Assembly (NCBI GenBank): GCA_016871115.1
Contig: VFZP01000017.1
Coordinates: 1-32,332 of the forward strand
DNA: 32,332 nt
Source of the DNA: Acidobacteriota bacterium
GTDB taxonomy: Bacteria; Acidobacteriota; Terriglobia; Bryobacterales; Bryobacteraceae
Direction of reading: 5' to 3'
Positions within the stretch are counted from its first letter, which is position 1, and every line of letters begins with the position of its first letter. Positions 13,568-21,488 of this stretch are shown here, in pieces. A program made the translations under genes and the position numbers. Under the pieces are notes generated by a model. That model worked only from the letters and a program-made list of their open reading frames with translations. It was not told where the DNA came from and did no database searches.

Positions 13568-14281
13568 ATGAGCCAGTTTCTTGCCGGACGAGTGGCGGTT
13601 GTGACCGGGGGGACGCGAGGCATCGGACGCGAGATCGTGCGCCAACTGTCGGAAGTTGGTGCGTCGGTCGTTTTATGCGGCACCGAGCCCAGGTCGACCA
13701 CCGCTGCCGTCAAGGAGCTTTCCGAAGGCGGGGCCAAGGTGGCGGGCCGGGCCTGCGACGTCCGGGATCGCGCCCAGGTGAAAGCACTGTTTGACTACGC
13801 TGCTGAGCAGTTCGGCGGCGCAGATATAGTGGTGAACAACGCTGGCGTCGGCGTGTTCAAGCCGTTGCGCGAGTTAACGGTGGAAGATTGGCACCGCGTG
13901 GTTGACATCAATCTCACCGGCGTCTTTCATTGCTGTCAGGAAGCGCTGTTGCGTTTTGGGACGCGCGGCGGCTATGTGTTTCAGATCGGTTCTCTTGCCG
14001 GAAAGAACCCCTTCGCCGGAGGAGCGGCCTACAACGCTTCGAAGTTCGGGCTTAACGGGTTTTCCGAGGCGATGATGCTCGATCACCGCTATGACAATGT
14101 CCGTGTGACGACAATTTGCCCCGGCAGCGTCGACACCGGCTTCAGTCCGCGCACCGGTCCCGCGAGCTGGAAGATTCAGCCGGAAGATGTGGCAGCGATT
14201 GTACTTGCGCTGCTCCAAATGCCTGCCCGGACCTTGGTTAGTTACGTCGAAGTACGCCCCTCCCAGCCTAAGAAAAACTGA
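13568..14281 (+). CDS. Short-chain dehydrogenase/reductase
   Basis: Cytoplasmic classical SDR, 237 aa, a single Rossmann domain. Visible signatures: cofactor-binding TGGTRGIG at 14-21, CDV in the adenine pocket region, NNAG at about 90-93, catalytic Ser in QIGSLAG and the YNASK Tyr-Lys pair. The C-terminal PGSVDTGF is the usual substrate-loop entry. The order fits a 3-ketoacyl-(acyl carrier protein) reductase-like or sepiapterin reductase-like enzyme, but substrate and NAD/NADP preference are not established. It follows the AT-hook-like gene by 27 bases and precedes the AAA+ gene by about 140 bases containing an inverted repeat. Confidence 0.93.
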   Translation: MSQFLAGRVAVVTGGTRGIGREIVRQLSEVGASVVLCGTEPRSTTAAVKELSEGGAKVAGRACDVRDRAQVKALFDYAAEQFGGADIVVNNAGVGVFKPLRELTVEDWHRVVDINLTGVFHCCQEALLRFGTRGGYVFQIGSLAGKNPFAGGAAYNASKFGLNGFSEAMMLDHRYDNVRVTTICPGSVDTGFSPRTGPASWKIQPEDVAAIVLALLQMPARTLVSYVEVRPSQPKKN

Positions 14282-14311
14282 CCGCGCGGCGATTGGCAAC
14301 GTTCGTGCTCT

Positions 14312-14378
14312 CCAGGAACTCACCGCCAACCTGTTAATTCCAAGGGAACGGGCAAAGTGCCCGGCCGTGAGTTCCTGG
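14312..14378. repeat. Long inverted repeat between SDR and AAA+ genes
   Basis: CCAGGAACTCAC (14312-14323) pairs perfectly with GTGAGTTCCTGG (14367-14378). A few more bases pair on the inner side with one mismatch. The 43-base loop holds a smaller hairpin, CGGGC-AAAGT-GCCCG. The right arm begins with an in-frame GTG that could be an alternative start of the AAA+ gene, so the stem could act as an attenuator or start-masking structure. No T-run follows, so it is not a standard terminator. Confidence 0.55.
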
Positions 14379-14423
14379 GACAAGAAACGCGCCTCGCGCG
14401 TTGGCGCTTCTGTCCTCGCTGAG

Positions 14424-15584
14424 ATGAGCACGCGCATCGAACTGGATCCTTCCCGCACAGGCTCGCAGGCCCAATCACTGGAAGGGACTTTGCGGCGCCT
14501 GGTGGTTGGCCAGGACGAGGCCGTTGAACAGATCGTCAACGTATATCAGATGTATCTGGCTGGGTTGCACGCACCCAATCGGCCGATCGGTAGTTTTCTG
14601 TTTCTCGGGCCCACCGGAACCGGCAAGACTCGTGCCGTGGAGGCTACCGCCGAGGGGTTGGTGGGCCAAGGCAAGATCGTCAAAGTGGATTGTGCCGAGT
14701 TTCAGCATAGCCACGAGATCGCCAAGCTCGTCGGGTCGCCGCCGGGATATCTGGGCCACCGCGAAACCCACGCCTTGCTGAGCCAGGAGGCGCTGAATTC
14801 ATGCCACTCGGCCAGCGTAAAGGTCAGCTTCGTGCTGTTTGACGAAATTGAGAAGGCGAGCGACGCACTCTGGAACCTGCTATTGGGGATTCTGGACAAA
14901 GCGGTGCTCACCACGGGCGACAACCGCCGTGTGAACTTCTCGCAATCGATGATCTTCATGACGTCGAACCTGGGTGCGGCGGGCGTGCAGTCGATTCTCC
15001 AGCCCAAGCTCGGTTTTCAGCCGCGGCTCATCGGTTGTGACGAAGCCCGCACGGGTGGCGTATCGGATCGTATTGTAAAGACCAGTGTCAAAGCAGCGCG
15101 GCGCAAGTTCACGCCGGAGTTCTGGAACCGCCTGGATAAGGTGGTGGTCTTCCGGCCGCTCGCGCAAGCGCAGTTGCGGCGCATCTTCGACCTCGAGCTT
15201 TCCTTCGTGCAGCAGCGCATTCTACAGGCCGGCGGCGGAGACCGCTCGTTCGGCTTTAGTGTGAGCGATGCAGCCAAGAACATGCTGCTTGAACAGGGCA
15301 CGGCGGCCGAGTACGGGGCGCGCCACCTGAAGCGGGCCATCGAGCGGCTCCTGGTGCAGCCGCTGTCAAAACTCATCTCTTCGCAACAGGTGCGGGCCGG
15401 CGATTGGCTCATCATGGATGTGGGCGATAGCGGCGGCCCCTTGCGGTTCCAGCGCGGGCAGGAGAACATTGCTCTCAATTCGCTTGCCCAGGCGCTGCAG
15501 GAAGGCGCCACCAGTTGGACGCAGATTCCCAAAGTGGCGGCGGCGGCGCGGGGACAGATGCAACGCCTGAGCCGGAGAATTTAG
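14424..15584 (+). CDS. Stand-alone Clp-type AAA+ ATPase (single D2-like ring)
   Basis: A 386-aa ATPase equal to the second AAA+ domain of ClpA/ClpB/ClpC, with no Clp-N, D1 or M-domain. Visible: Walker A GPTGTGKT at 62-69, pore loop GSPPGYLG at 104-111 with Tyr109, Walker B VLFDEIEK at 137-144, sensor 1 MTSN at 179-182, arginine finger in TPEFWNRLD (Arg236), and sensor 2 GARHLKR (Arg300). Between sensor 1 and the arginine finger lies KLGFQ (LGF at 196-198), in the place where ClpA, ClpX and ClpC carry their IGL, IGF or VGF ClpP-docking tripeptide. It could therefore be a small unfoldase for ClpP; this is inference. The start is uncertain: an in-frame GTG at 14367 would add 19 residues. The stop overlaps the opposite-strand oxidoreductase stop by four bases. 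Confidence 0.88.
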   Translation: MSTRIELDPSRTGSQAQSLEGTLRRLVVGQDEAVEQIVNVYQMYLAGLHAPNRPIGSFLFLGPTGTGKTRAVEATAEGLVGQGKIVKVDCAEFQHSHEIAKLVGSPPGYLGHRETHALLSQEALNSCHSASVKVSFVLFDEIEKASDALWNLLLGILDKAVLTTGDNRRVNFSQSMIFMTSNLGAAGVQSILQPKLGFQPRLIGCDEARTGGVSDRIVKTSVKAARRKFTPEFWNRLDKVVVFRPLAQAQLRRIFDLELSFVQQRILQAGGGDRSFGFSVSDAAKNMLLEQGTAAEYGARHLKRAIERLLVQPLSKLISSQQVRAGDWLIMDVGDSGGPLRFQRGQENIALNSLAQALQEGATSWTQIPKVAAAARGQMQRLSRRI

Positions 15585-17620
15585 GCGACGGTGGGTTCCA
15601 CTTGAACGAGTGTGCTGTAGAAGACTGGGCCGCCGCCCACGTCGGTGAGGCGGTCTGACACCAACACGTTGGCGTTGCGCCGGTCGGCCGCGAGCTTCCG
15701 CCAGCGCGATGACGGACAACTCACCACACCGGGGGCGATAGCGGTGGTGATGCGGGCCGTCAGACGCAGCTCGCCGCGGTCATTGAAGATACGAATCGCC
15801 GCGCCGTCGGCAATAACACGCGCGGAGGCGTCGTCGGGGTGCATGTCGAGGCGCGCGGTTTCGGCGTCGCGTTCGGCGAGGTAGCCGAACGTCGAGTTCA
15901 TCGAGTCGTCGTTTTTCGGCGAGATCATTTCGAGCGGAAACCGGGCGACGAGGCTGGCGTCGCCGAGGCGGGATTCAACGGGCGGCGCGTAGTCGAAGGC
16001 ATCCGATGCCAGTTCACACCTGCCGCTCGGCGTCCCGAAGCCGCCTGCGGCGAACGGCCGGAACGGCTCACCGGGAGGAGCTACGTTGAGGCGCACCGAA
16101 TGCTCGCGCTCCAGGCGTCCACGGTCGATGCCATCGAGAAATGCATGGCCGCTCGACAGCGCCTGATCGATCAGGTCGTCGTCGGTATCGGCAAAGCAGG
16201 GATCGTCAAATCCCATGCGAGCGGCGAGCGCGCCGAACAGGTGCGTGTTGGAGCGGCATTCGCCCGGCGGCGCAACGGCCGAGTCAGCCAGTTGGACATA
16301 GTAGTGTCCGTAAGAGCGGTAGAGGTCTTTATGCTCGAGAAACGTAGTCGCCGGCAAAAGGATGTCAGCGTAATCCGCGGTGCAGGTCTGGAACTGCTCG
16401 GCCACCACGGTAAACAGGTCAGGACGCGCAAGGCCGGCCAGCACAGCGTTCTGCCGCGGAGCAATCGCCGCGGGGTTCGAGTTGTAGACAAACAGCGCTT
16501 TCACCGGCGGATCGTTGAGCTCGGTCAGCGCGTGGCCGAGGCGCGTCATGTTCACCAGGCGCTTGGGGGCGCCGGCTTGCAGGTCCGGCCGTTCGACGGC
16601 ATCGGCGTTGAACCGGTAAGCGTGCGACGTACTGAGCGACACGCCGCCGCCGAGGTGACGCCAGGATCCGGTCAGTGCGCCGAGGGCAGTGATTGCACTC
16701 ACGGCTGCCCCGCCCCGTTCGCTGCGCTGCACTCCATAGTTCAATCGGATCGCCGCCGGTTGCACTATGGCGAGTTCGCGAGCGAGCGCCACGATATCCT
16801 CGCGTGGAATGCCGGTGAGCGCTTCGGTGCGTTCGGGCGGATAGGCCGCCGCGCGCGCGCGCAAGTCGGCAAAGCCATTGGTGTAGCGCTCTACATAGTG
16901 AGCGTCATGCAGGTTTTCGCCGATGATCACATGCATCAGGCCGAGGGCCAGAGCGAGGTCTGTGCCCGGATGAATGAAGAAGTGCTTGTCCGCCAGTTGC
17001 CCCGTGCGGTTGCGCACCGGGTCAATCGTATAGAACCGCGCGCCCCGGCGGCGGGCTTCGACGATAAACGGCCACAAGTGCACGCTGGTCCCCAGAATAT
17101 TGGCGCCCCAGGCCACGATCAGCCGCGAGTGGGCAAATTGCTCGGGCTCGGTCGAGTAGCGGTCGCCCAGCACGCGCGCGCTGCCCGCCATGCCGGCGGT
17201 GGAACAGATCGTACGGTCCAACCGCGACGCGCCAAGGCGATGAAAGAAACGCCGGTCCATCGAGCCGAACTGGAGTACGCCCATCGTGCCCGCGTAGCTG
17301 TAAGGCAGAATGGCTTCGCTCCCATGTCGGCGCGCAATGTCGCCGAGGCGCGCGGCGATCTCATCGAGCGCCTCGTCCCAGGTGATACGCGCAAACTCAC
17401 CCGCGCCTTTCGCGCCCGTCCGGCGCATGGGGTAGAGCAGACGCGCCGGCGAGTACTCGCGGTCCAGATACTTGGCCACCTTGGCGCAGAGGAATCCACG
17501 CGTGATGGGATGGTCCGGATTCCCCCGTAGTTTCACCGCCTTGCCGGTCAATTCATCCACCGTCACCAGCAACGAACACGCATCCGGGCAATCGAGCGCG
17601 CACACCGAATGGACAACCAT
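15581..17620 (-). CDS. Molybdopterin oxidoreductase with N-terminal [4Fe-4S] site
   Basis: A 679-aa catalytic subunit of the DMSO-reductase superfamily. Cys7, Cys11, Cys15 and Cys45 (CALDCPDAC ... FLCAK) bind a [4Fe-4S] cluster. Molybdopterin-dinucleotide binding regions follow (WGANILGTSVHLWPF, YTIDPVRNRTGQLAD, IRLNYGVQRSERGG). Cys139 in RTICSTAG is the likely Mo/W ligand. The C-terminal beta-barrel region (MHPDDASARVIADGAAIRIF) is complete. There is no Tat or Sec signal, so the enzyme is probably cytoplasmic. The substrate is unknown, and no iron-sulfur or membrane-anchor subunit is adjacent. The ATG lies three bases after the prepilin peptidase stop, so the two are likely co-transcribed despite unrelated roles. 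Intact. Confidence 0.93.
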   Translation of the reverse strand: MVVHSVCALDCPDACSLLVTVDELTGKAVKLRGNPDHPITRGFLCAKVAKYLDREYSPARLLYPMRRTGAKGAGEFARITWDEALDEIAARLGDIARRHGSEAILPYSYAGTMGVLQFGSMDRRFFHRLGASRLDRTICSTAGMAGSARVLGDRYSTEPEQFAHSRLIVAWGANILGTSVHLWPFIVEARRRGARFYTIDPVRNRTGQLADKHFFIHPGTDLALALGLMHVIIGENLHDAHYVERYTNGFADLRARAAAYPPERTEALTGIPREDIVALARELAIVQPAAIRLNYGVQRSERGGAAVSAITALGALTGSWRHLGGGVSLSTSHAYRFNADAVERPDLQAGAPKRLVNMTRLGHALTELNDPPVKALFVYNSNPAAIAPRQNAVLAGLARPDLFTVVAEQFQTCTADYADILLPATTFLEHKDLYRSYGHYYVQLADSAVAPPGECRSNTHLFGALAARMGFDDPCFADTDDDLIDQALSSGHAFLDGIDRGRLEREHSVRLNVAPPGEPFRPFAAGGFGTPSGRCELASDAFDYAPPVESRLGDASLVARFPLEMISPKNDDSMNSTFGYLAERDAETARLDMHPDDASARVIADGAAIRIFNDRGELRLTARITTAIAPGVVSCPSSRWRKLAADRRNANVLVSDRLTDVGGGPVFYSTLVQVEPTVA

Positions 17621-17623
17621 GCC

Positions 17624-18415
17624 CTATTGTAGAAACACTGCCACCACGAGTGCGGCCGCGCCAAGGAATGTGCCAAACGGCAATTCGTACGTGGCGAGGT
17701 CTTTCTTGGCCAGCCACACATAGCCGAGGCCCAGCACGGTGCCCACGGTGCAACCGATCAGCACCGTCATCAGCGCGGGCGCGAGGCCCAGAAACGCGCC
17801 GATCGCAGCCACCATTTTCACGTCGCCGAAGCCCAGCCCCTCGCGCTCGCGGACCTTGCCATAGATGTATCCCACGCTCCACATCGCGCCGCTCACCAGC
17901 GTTGCGCCCGCCGCTGCGTCAGCGAGGCCGGCAAACCGGCGCCACTCGCCCGGCAAGAACAGCATCATCAACTCGCGCGGCAACGGTATTACCAGCGCGA
18001 GCAGCAACCCGGCAACGATGCCGCCCTTGGTGAACTCGTCAGGCAGCAGGCGCGTTTCGAGATCCGAGAAAATCATGCCCACCATCAGGAACGCAAACAG
18101 CGCGAACTTGGCCGCGTCGGGCGTGGGTCCCCACTTGGAGACACCGGCGGCAAAGAGCGCAGCGGTGAGGGCCTCCACCACCGGGTAGCGCCAGTGGATG
18201 GACGAGCGGCAATGCCGGCAGCGCCCGCCGAGGAGCAGATAGCTGAGCACGGGGATGTTGTCGCGCGCCAGGATCCGGTGGTTGCACTCAAGGCAGCGCG
18301 ACCCGGGCCATGCCACCGACAGATCGCGCGGCAGGCGGAAGATGCAGACATTGAGGAAGCTGCCGAAGAGCAGCCCGAACAGCGCGGCGATGGCGATCTC
18401 AAGCGTTATGCGCAT
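17624..18415 (-). CDS. Prepilin peptidase (A24 family)
   Basis: Polytopic inner-membrane aspartyl protease and methyltransferase, 263 aa. It processes type IV prepilin or type II secretion pseudopilin leaders. The N-terminal methylase-like domain has the zinc CxxC pairs Cys41/Cys44 and Cys66/Cys69. The peptidase part has Asp118 in FSDLETRLLPD and Asp198 in the diagnostic GFGDVKM motif. About seven to eight hydrophobic helices are visible. Length and order are standard for PilD/GspO/ComC. No pilus genes are present in the window, so the substrate system is elsewhere. It precedes the molybdopterin oxidoreductase by three bases. The 505 bases upstream are the repeat cluster, which probably also holds its promoter. 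Confidence 0.95.
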   Translation of the reverse strand: MRITLEIAIAALFGLLFGSFLNVCIFRLPRDLSVAWPGSRCLECNHRILARDNIPVLSYLLLGGRCRHCRSSIHWRYPVVEALTAALFAAGVSKWGPTPDAAKFALFAFLMVGMIFSDLETRLLPDEFTKGGIVAGLLLALVIPLPRELMMLFLPGEWRRFAGLADAAAGATLVSGAMWSVGYIYGKVREREGLGFGDVKMVAAIGAFLGLAPALMTVLIGCTVGTVLGLGYVWLAKKDLATYELPFGTFLGAAALVVAVFLQ

Positions 18416-18593
18416 GCCCCTGCTTCAGAAGCGTTTGCCCGCCGGAGAACGCGCTTCCGCGCCCGGGGGCGGCCGGCGGTTGGCACGGAGGTGGTGTTGG
18501 CCGCGCTGCTCCGCCGCAGTCGCTTGCGATTGCTGCTGCCGTGCCACGCACTGCGCGGCGGTGTCAGCAAGAGCGCGGCCACGTCGGGACGGA

Positions 18594-18611
18594 GGCGGAT
18601 TGAAATCCGCC
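18594..18611. repeat. Hairpin in repeat cluster
   Basis: Perfect 8-base stem GGCGGATT / AATCCGCC with a two-base centre. It lies about 180 bases upstream of the prepilin peptidase start. Confidence 0.7.
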
Positions 18612-18804
18612 ACAAGCTCAAGCTCAGCCTACACGGACGCCGAGTGCACGGGTTGTCCAGATTTCCATGACGGCCCGCGTTCTGCTCTCCGGAAACCCAG
18701 AGCGTAACGGCTGAAGCCCACCGCAGGCTGTCCAGAAACCCAACGGACAACTCCTGTTTTTTCAGTGGCTGTACGCCGGAGGAAGGGGTGGGCTGAAGCC
18801 CGCC

Positions 18805-18820
18805 GCAGGCTGAAGCCTGC
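18805..18820. repeat. REP-like hairpin in repeat cluster
   Basis: Perfect stem GCAGGC / GCCTGC with a TGAA loop, downstream of the glycosyltransferase operon. It may end or stabilise that transcript. A partial copy (GCAGGCTG) lies at 18723-18730. Confidence 0.65.
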
Positions 18821-18920
18821 CCTACACGGACGCAGAATGTGTGGGGGTTCCAGATTTCCATGACAGGCCGCGTTCCGCTAAAGCCTGCCCTACCCGGACG
18901 CTCGCCCCCAACAACCGGCG

Positions 18921-19802
18921 TCATCGGGCCACCCACTCGCGGTAGACGGCCAGCGTCGACTCGGCCATTCGCTCCGCCGTGAAGCGCGCGGCAAAACGCG
19001 CTCGCGCCTCGGCAGCCAAGCGCTGCGCCAACGCCGGCTCGCGTTCCAGACGCTCCAGTGCCTCGCGCACCGCGCCCGGCGTGTTCTCCGTCAGCAATCC
19101 CGTCACCTCATGCTCCACAATCTCCGGCAACCCGCCCACGCAACTGGCCACCACCGGAATGCCCGCCGACTGCGCCAGTAATACCGCCGACCCCAGCCCC
19201 TCCTCATACGTCAAGTACAAAAATGCCCGCGCCAGCGGCAGGTCCGCCGCGAGGTTCGTTGAAAAACGAACCGGCAAGCCCGTCTCTTTAGCTATGACGC
19301 TGCCTTTGCGTGGATCGTCGGATGCGGGCGCAACAATTAGGGCCGCGGCAGGATCCACGGGCGTTGCCAGCGCCTCCGCTCCGTCGTACACCACGCGGAT
19401 CCGTGCTTCGTCCACGCCCGCCTCGATCAACTTGTCAGCCACATACCGCGAGACCGCCACGTAGCAATCCGCCCGCGCGTACTTCCAGCGCGACAGCCAC
19501 CCCGTCTTCACCGGAAACGCCACGCGCCGCGACACCACCAACGGGCGGCGTCCGGCCACGGCAGCCCACGTATGAGCCCTCGCATCGTGCGCATGGACCA
19601 CGCCGGCAGCCTCGGCGCCGCGTAGCGCCCACAAGCTCGCCTCCGCCGCCGCAAATCCTTCCGCGGTCAGCCGCGCGAGTAACTCGCCCCGCGCCAGAAA
19701 CCGCTGGTCAACGCCCAGCGCCCGCAGCGCGCGCGCCAGCAGGTAAACCTGCACTTGCCCGCCGCGCCACGTGCGGCCGGTGTCCGCATGCAGAACCCTC
19801 AC
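18921..19802 (-). CDS. Compact GT4-like glycosyltransferase
   Basis: GT-B glycosyltransferase of 293 aa, short for family 4 (usually 350-400). The N-terminal half has the acceptor-side start (MRVLHADTGRTWRGGQVQVY) and HAHDARAH. The C-terminal donor side has PASDDPRKGS, YEEGLGSAVLLAQSAGIPVVAS and GGLPEIVEHEVTGLL. The central part between the two Rossmann domains is reduced. In the usual EX7E motif the second Glu is replaced by Leu (EGLGSAVLL). Donor and acceptor are unknown; a role in lipopolysaccharide or glycolipid assembly is likely from the neighbouring GT2. Its ATG overlaps the GT2 stop as ATGA, implying coupled translation. It is the last gene of the HU-M50-GT2-GT4 run. Confidence 0.85.
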   Translation of the reverse strand: MRVLHADTGRTWRGGQVQVYLLARALRALGVDQRFLARGELLARLTAEGFAAAEASLWALRGAEAAGVVHAHDARAHTWAAVAGRRPLVVSRRVAFPVKTGWLSRWKYARADCYVAVSRYVADKLIEAGVDEARIRVVYDGAEALATPVDPAAALIVAPASDDPRKGSVIAKETGLPVRFSTNLAADLPLARAFLYLTYEEGLGSAVLLAQSAGIPVVASCVGGLPEIVEHEVTGLLTENTPGAVREALERLEREPALAQRLAAEARARFAARFTAERMAESTLAVYREWVAR

Positions 19803-20548
19803 GGCCGGCCCGGACGCATGAATCGCGCCTTGGCATACTTCGCGAAGTTATAGAACGCCGCCATATAGGCGATACACAAACCTTCCACGCCGTCGCGAAA
19901 CCCCTGCTGTAGAAAGTAAGTGCGAAAGAACGTCCACAGCGGATCGGCCACTAGCTTCCCCACACCGATCGGTGTGCGGCTGTCCACCAACTGCTCGGCG
20001 GCAAGCGTCGTGTAGCGGTCCATCGTATTTAGATGCTCAGACAGCGAACTGCACGTAAAGTGGAGCAGGTTCGACTCCAGGTGCCCGACGCGGCCCTCCA
20101 CGCGTACGGACTCATGCACATAGTCGCCCACCCACTTGGCTTTCCGCCGGTCAAAGAGCCGCACCTTGCGGTCTGGATACCAGCCTGAATGCAGAATCCA
20201 GCGCCCGAGATACTGCGCCAGGCGCGGCATCGTGTAGCCGTCGTACTGCGGCCCGGTCTTCTTGATGTGCCACATCTCGGCTTCCAGCGGCTCGCTCAGC
20301 GTCTCGTCGGCATCGAGCGACAGAATCCAGTCGTGCGTGGCCACTTCCGAGGCATAATTCTTCTGCCCGGCATAGCCGCGCCAGTTCATCTCCTCAACGC
20401 GCGCCCCCAGGTTGGAGGCGATCTCCACGGTGCGGTCCGTCGAGCCCGAGTCCACCACCACAATTTCGTCGCAACAGCGCAGGCTCTCAATCGCCCGCGC
20501 GATGTTGCGTTCTTCGTTGAGGGTAATGATGGTGGCGCTGATCTTCAT
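19799..20548 (-). CDS. GT2 glycosyltransferase, WaaE/KdtX-like
   Basis: GT-A glycosyltransferase of 249 aa. The N-terminal TIITLNEERNIARAIESL and the DSGSTDRT loop bind the nucleotide sugar. SLDADE at about 84-89 supplies the metal-binding DxD. The downstream YPDRKVRLFDRRKAKWVGD and HESV region is characteristic of the WaaE/KdtX branch, which adds glucose to lipopolysaccharide core heptose. The exact acceptor here is unproven. The C-terminal FFRTYFLQQGFRDGVEG region looks membrane-associated. It starts nine bases after the M50 protease stop and overlaps the next glycosyltransferase by four bases. Confidence 0.92.
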   Translation of the reverse strand: MKISATIITLNEERNIARAIESLRCCDEIVVVDSGSTDRTVEIASNLGARVEEMNWRGYAGQKNYASEVATHDWILSLDADETLSEPLEAEMWHIKKTGPQYDGYTMPRLAQYLGRWILHSGWYPDRKVRLFDRRKAKWVGDYVHESVRVEGRVGHLESNLLHFTCSSLSEHLNTMDRYTTLAAEQLVDSRTPIGVGKLVADPLWTFFRTYFLQQGFRDGVEGLCIAYMAAFYNFAKYAKARFMRPGRP

Positions 20549-20557
20549 CCGCGCACT

Positions 20558-21457
20558 CTACTCCGGAACGGCCCAGCCGGCCATGCTGAGGGGAACCCCG
20601 CTGAAGGTTATCACGAAGATGACCGCGGCCAGCACGGGCAGCACGAGGCGGCCTGTGCCCAGCGCTTCGCGGTCTTCAATCGCCGGATGCCGCATGCCAA
20701 GAAACCACAGCACAATCGCCCAGGCCAACCAACTGGCGTGGCCTACCGCATACCAGAGCCCCAGTCCCATCACAAACAACCCGGCGGCAAACACCCGCGA
20801 AATCGTCTTGTGCTTTTCGCCCGCGAACGCGTCGAGAATGTGGTCGCCGTCGAGTTCGCCGATGGGCAGCAAATTGAGCGCCGTCGCCAGCATCCCCACC
20901 CACGCCGCGCGCGCCACCGGATGCAAGCAGATATCGTGGCCACTCACACCCGGAAGAATGACGCTGGCCAGCGCGCGCTGTGCCACCGGTTCTCCAAAAA
21001 GAAACAGCCCGTCGGCGGCGATGCCAGGGATGACCTTCGAGTAGGCAAAGCCCATGGCCAGCGCAGGCAGAACCACCAGGAAACCAGCGAGGGGCCCGGC
21101 GATGCCGATATCGAACAGCGCAGCCCGGGTGAGGATCGGAGATCGAATCCTGTTGAACGCCCCCATCGTTCCCACGGGCGTGGGTACGGGCAGAAGATAA
21201 GGCCAGGAGGCATCGACGCGATATCGGCGGCAAGCCACAAAATGGCCCATCTCGTGCGCCATCAGAATGCCGAGCAGCGTGAGCGAAAACGGAAGCCCCG
21301 CCAGCAGGCGCGGCGGCGAAACCAGCACGGCCCAAAGGTCTTCGAGATAGGCACCGGAGAACGGCGCCTGATTCAGCAGGAAATCCCAGGCGTAGCGCCC
21401 CCCGGAAAGCGTGGTGGTAAAAAGCGTCAGCGCCAACAACGCCAGATGAATCCGCAC
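20558..21457 (-). CDS. Site-2-type membrane metalloprotease (M50)
   Basis: Polytopic zinc protease of 299 aa. The active site HEMGH lies at 68-72 in a transmembrane helix, and the third ligand is Asp203 in the LDGDH motif. The sequence between them (VGTMGAFNRIRSP) matches the M50 group near cyanobacterial and plant EGY proteases, without a PDZ domain. Such enzymes cleave membrane-bound anti-sigma factors or stress regulators, but the substrate here is unknown. The start is GTG at 21457. It lies 31 bases after the HU-like gene and nine before the GT2 gene on the same strand. Intact. Confidence 0.9.
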   Translation of the reverse strand: MRIHLALLALTLFTTTLSGGRYAWDFLLNQAPFSGAYLEDLWAVLVSPPRLLAGLPFSLTLLGILMAHEMGHFVACRRYRVDASWPYLLPVPTPVGTMGAFNRIRSPILTRAALFDIGIAGPLAGFLVVLPALAMGFAYSKVIPGIAADGLFLFGEPVAQRALASVILPGVSGHDICLHPVARAAWVGMLATALNLLPIGELDGDHILDAFAGEKHKTISRVFAAGLFVMGLGLWYAVGHASWLAWAIVLWFLGMRHPAIEDREALGTGRLVLPVLAAVIFVITFSGVPLSMAGWAVPE

Positions 21458-21488
21458 GGATGCTTTGGACTTTGTTCCCGCCAGCGGC

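Larger units (their letters stand above)
18416..18920. repeat. Non-coding repeat cluster (degenerate direct and palindromic repeats)
   Basis: No credible gene in 505 bases. The open frames here are translations of repeats. CCTACACGGACGC occurs at 18628-18640 and 18821-18833, with a one-base variant at 18889-18901. CCAGATTTCCATGAC occurs at 18657-18671 and 18850-18864, keeping nearly the same offset from the first motif, so a unit of about 75 bases is duplicated. GGCTGAAGCC-C(A/G)-CCGCAGGCTG occurs at 18709-18730 and 18791-18812. Two strong hairpins are listed separately. It resembles REP-like dispersed elements of Acidobacteriota; genome-wide copy number is not visible here. Confidence 0.75.

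Noticed and set aside
15839-17530. Open frame of 563 codons opposite the molybdopterin oxidoreductase
   Set aside because: Antisense shadow; the minus-strand enzyme is complete with all motifs.
18406-18936. Open frame of 176 codons across the repeat cluster on the minus strand
   Set aside because: It is made of translated repeats and hairpins, overlaps both neighbouring genes and has no domain or coding character.
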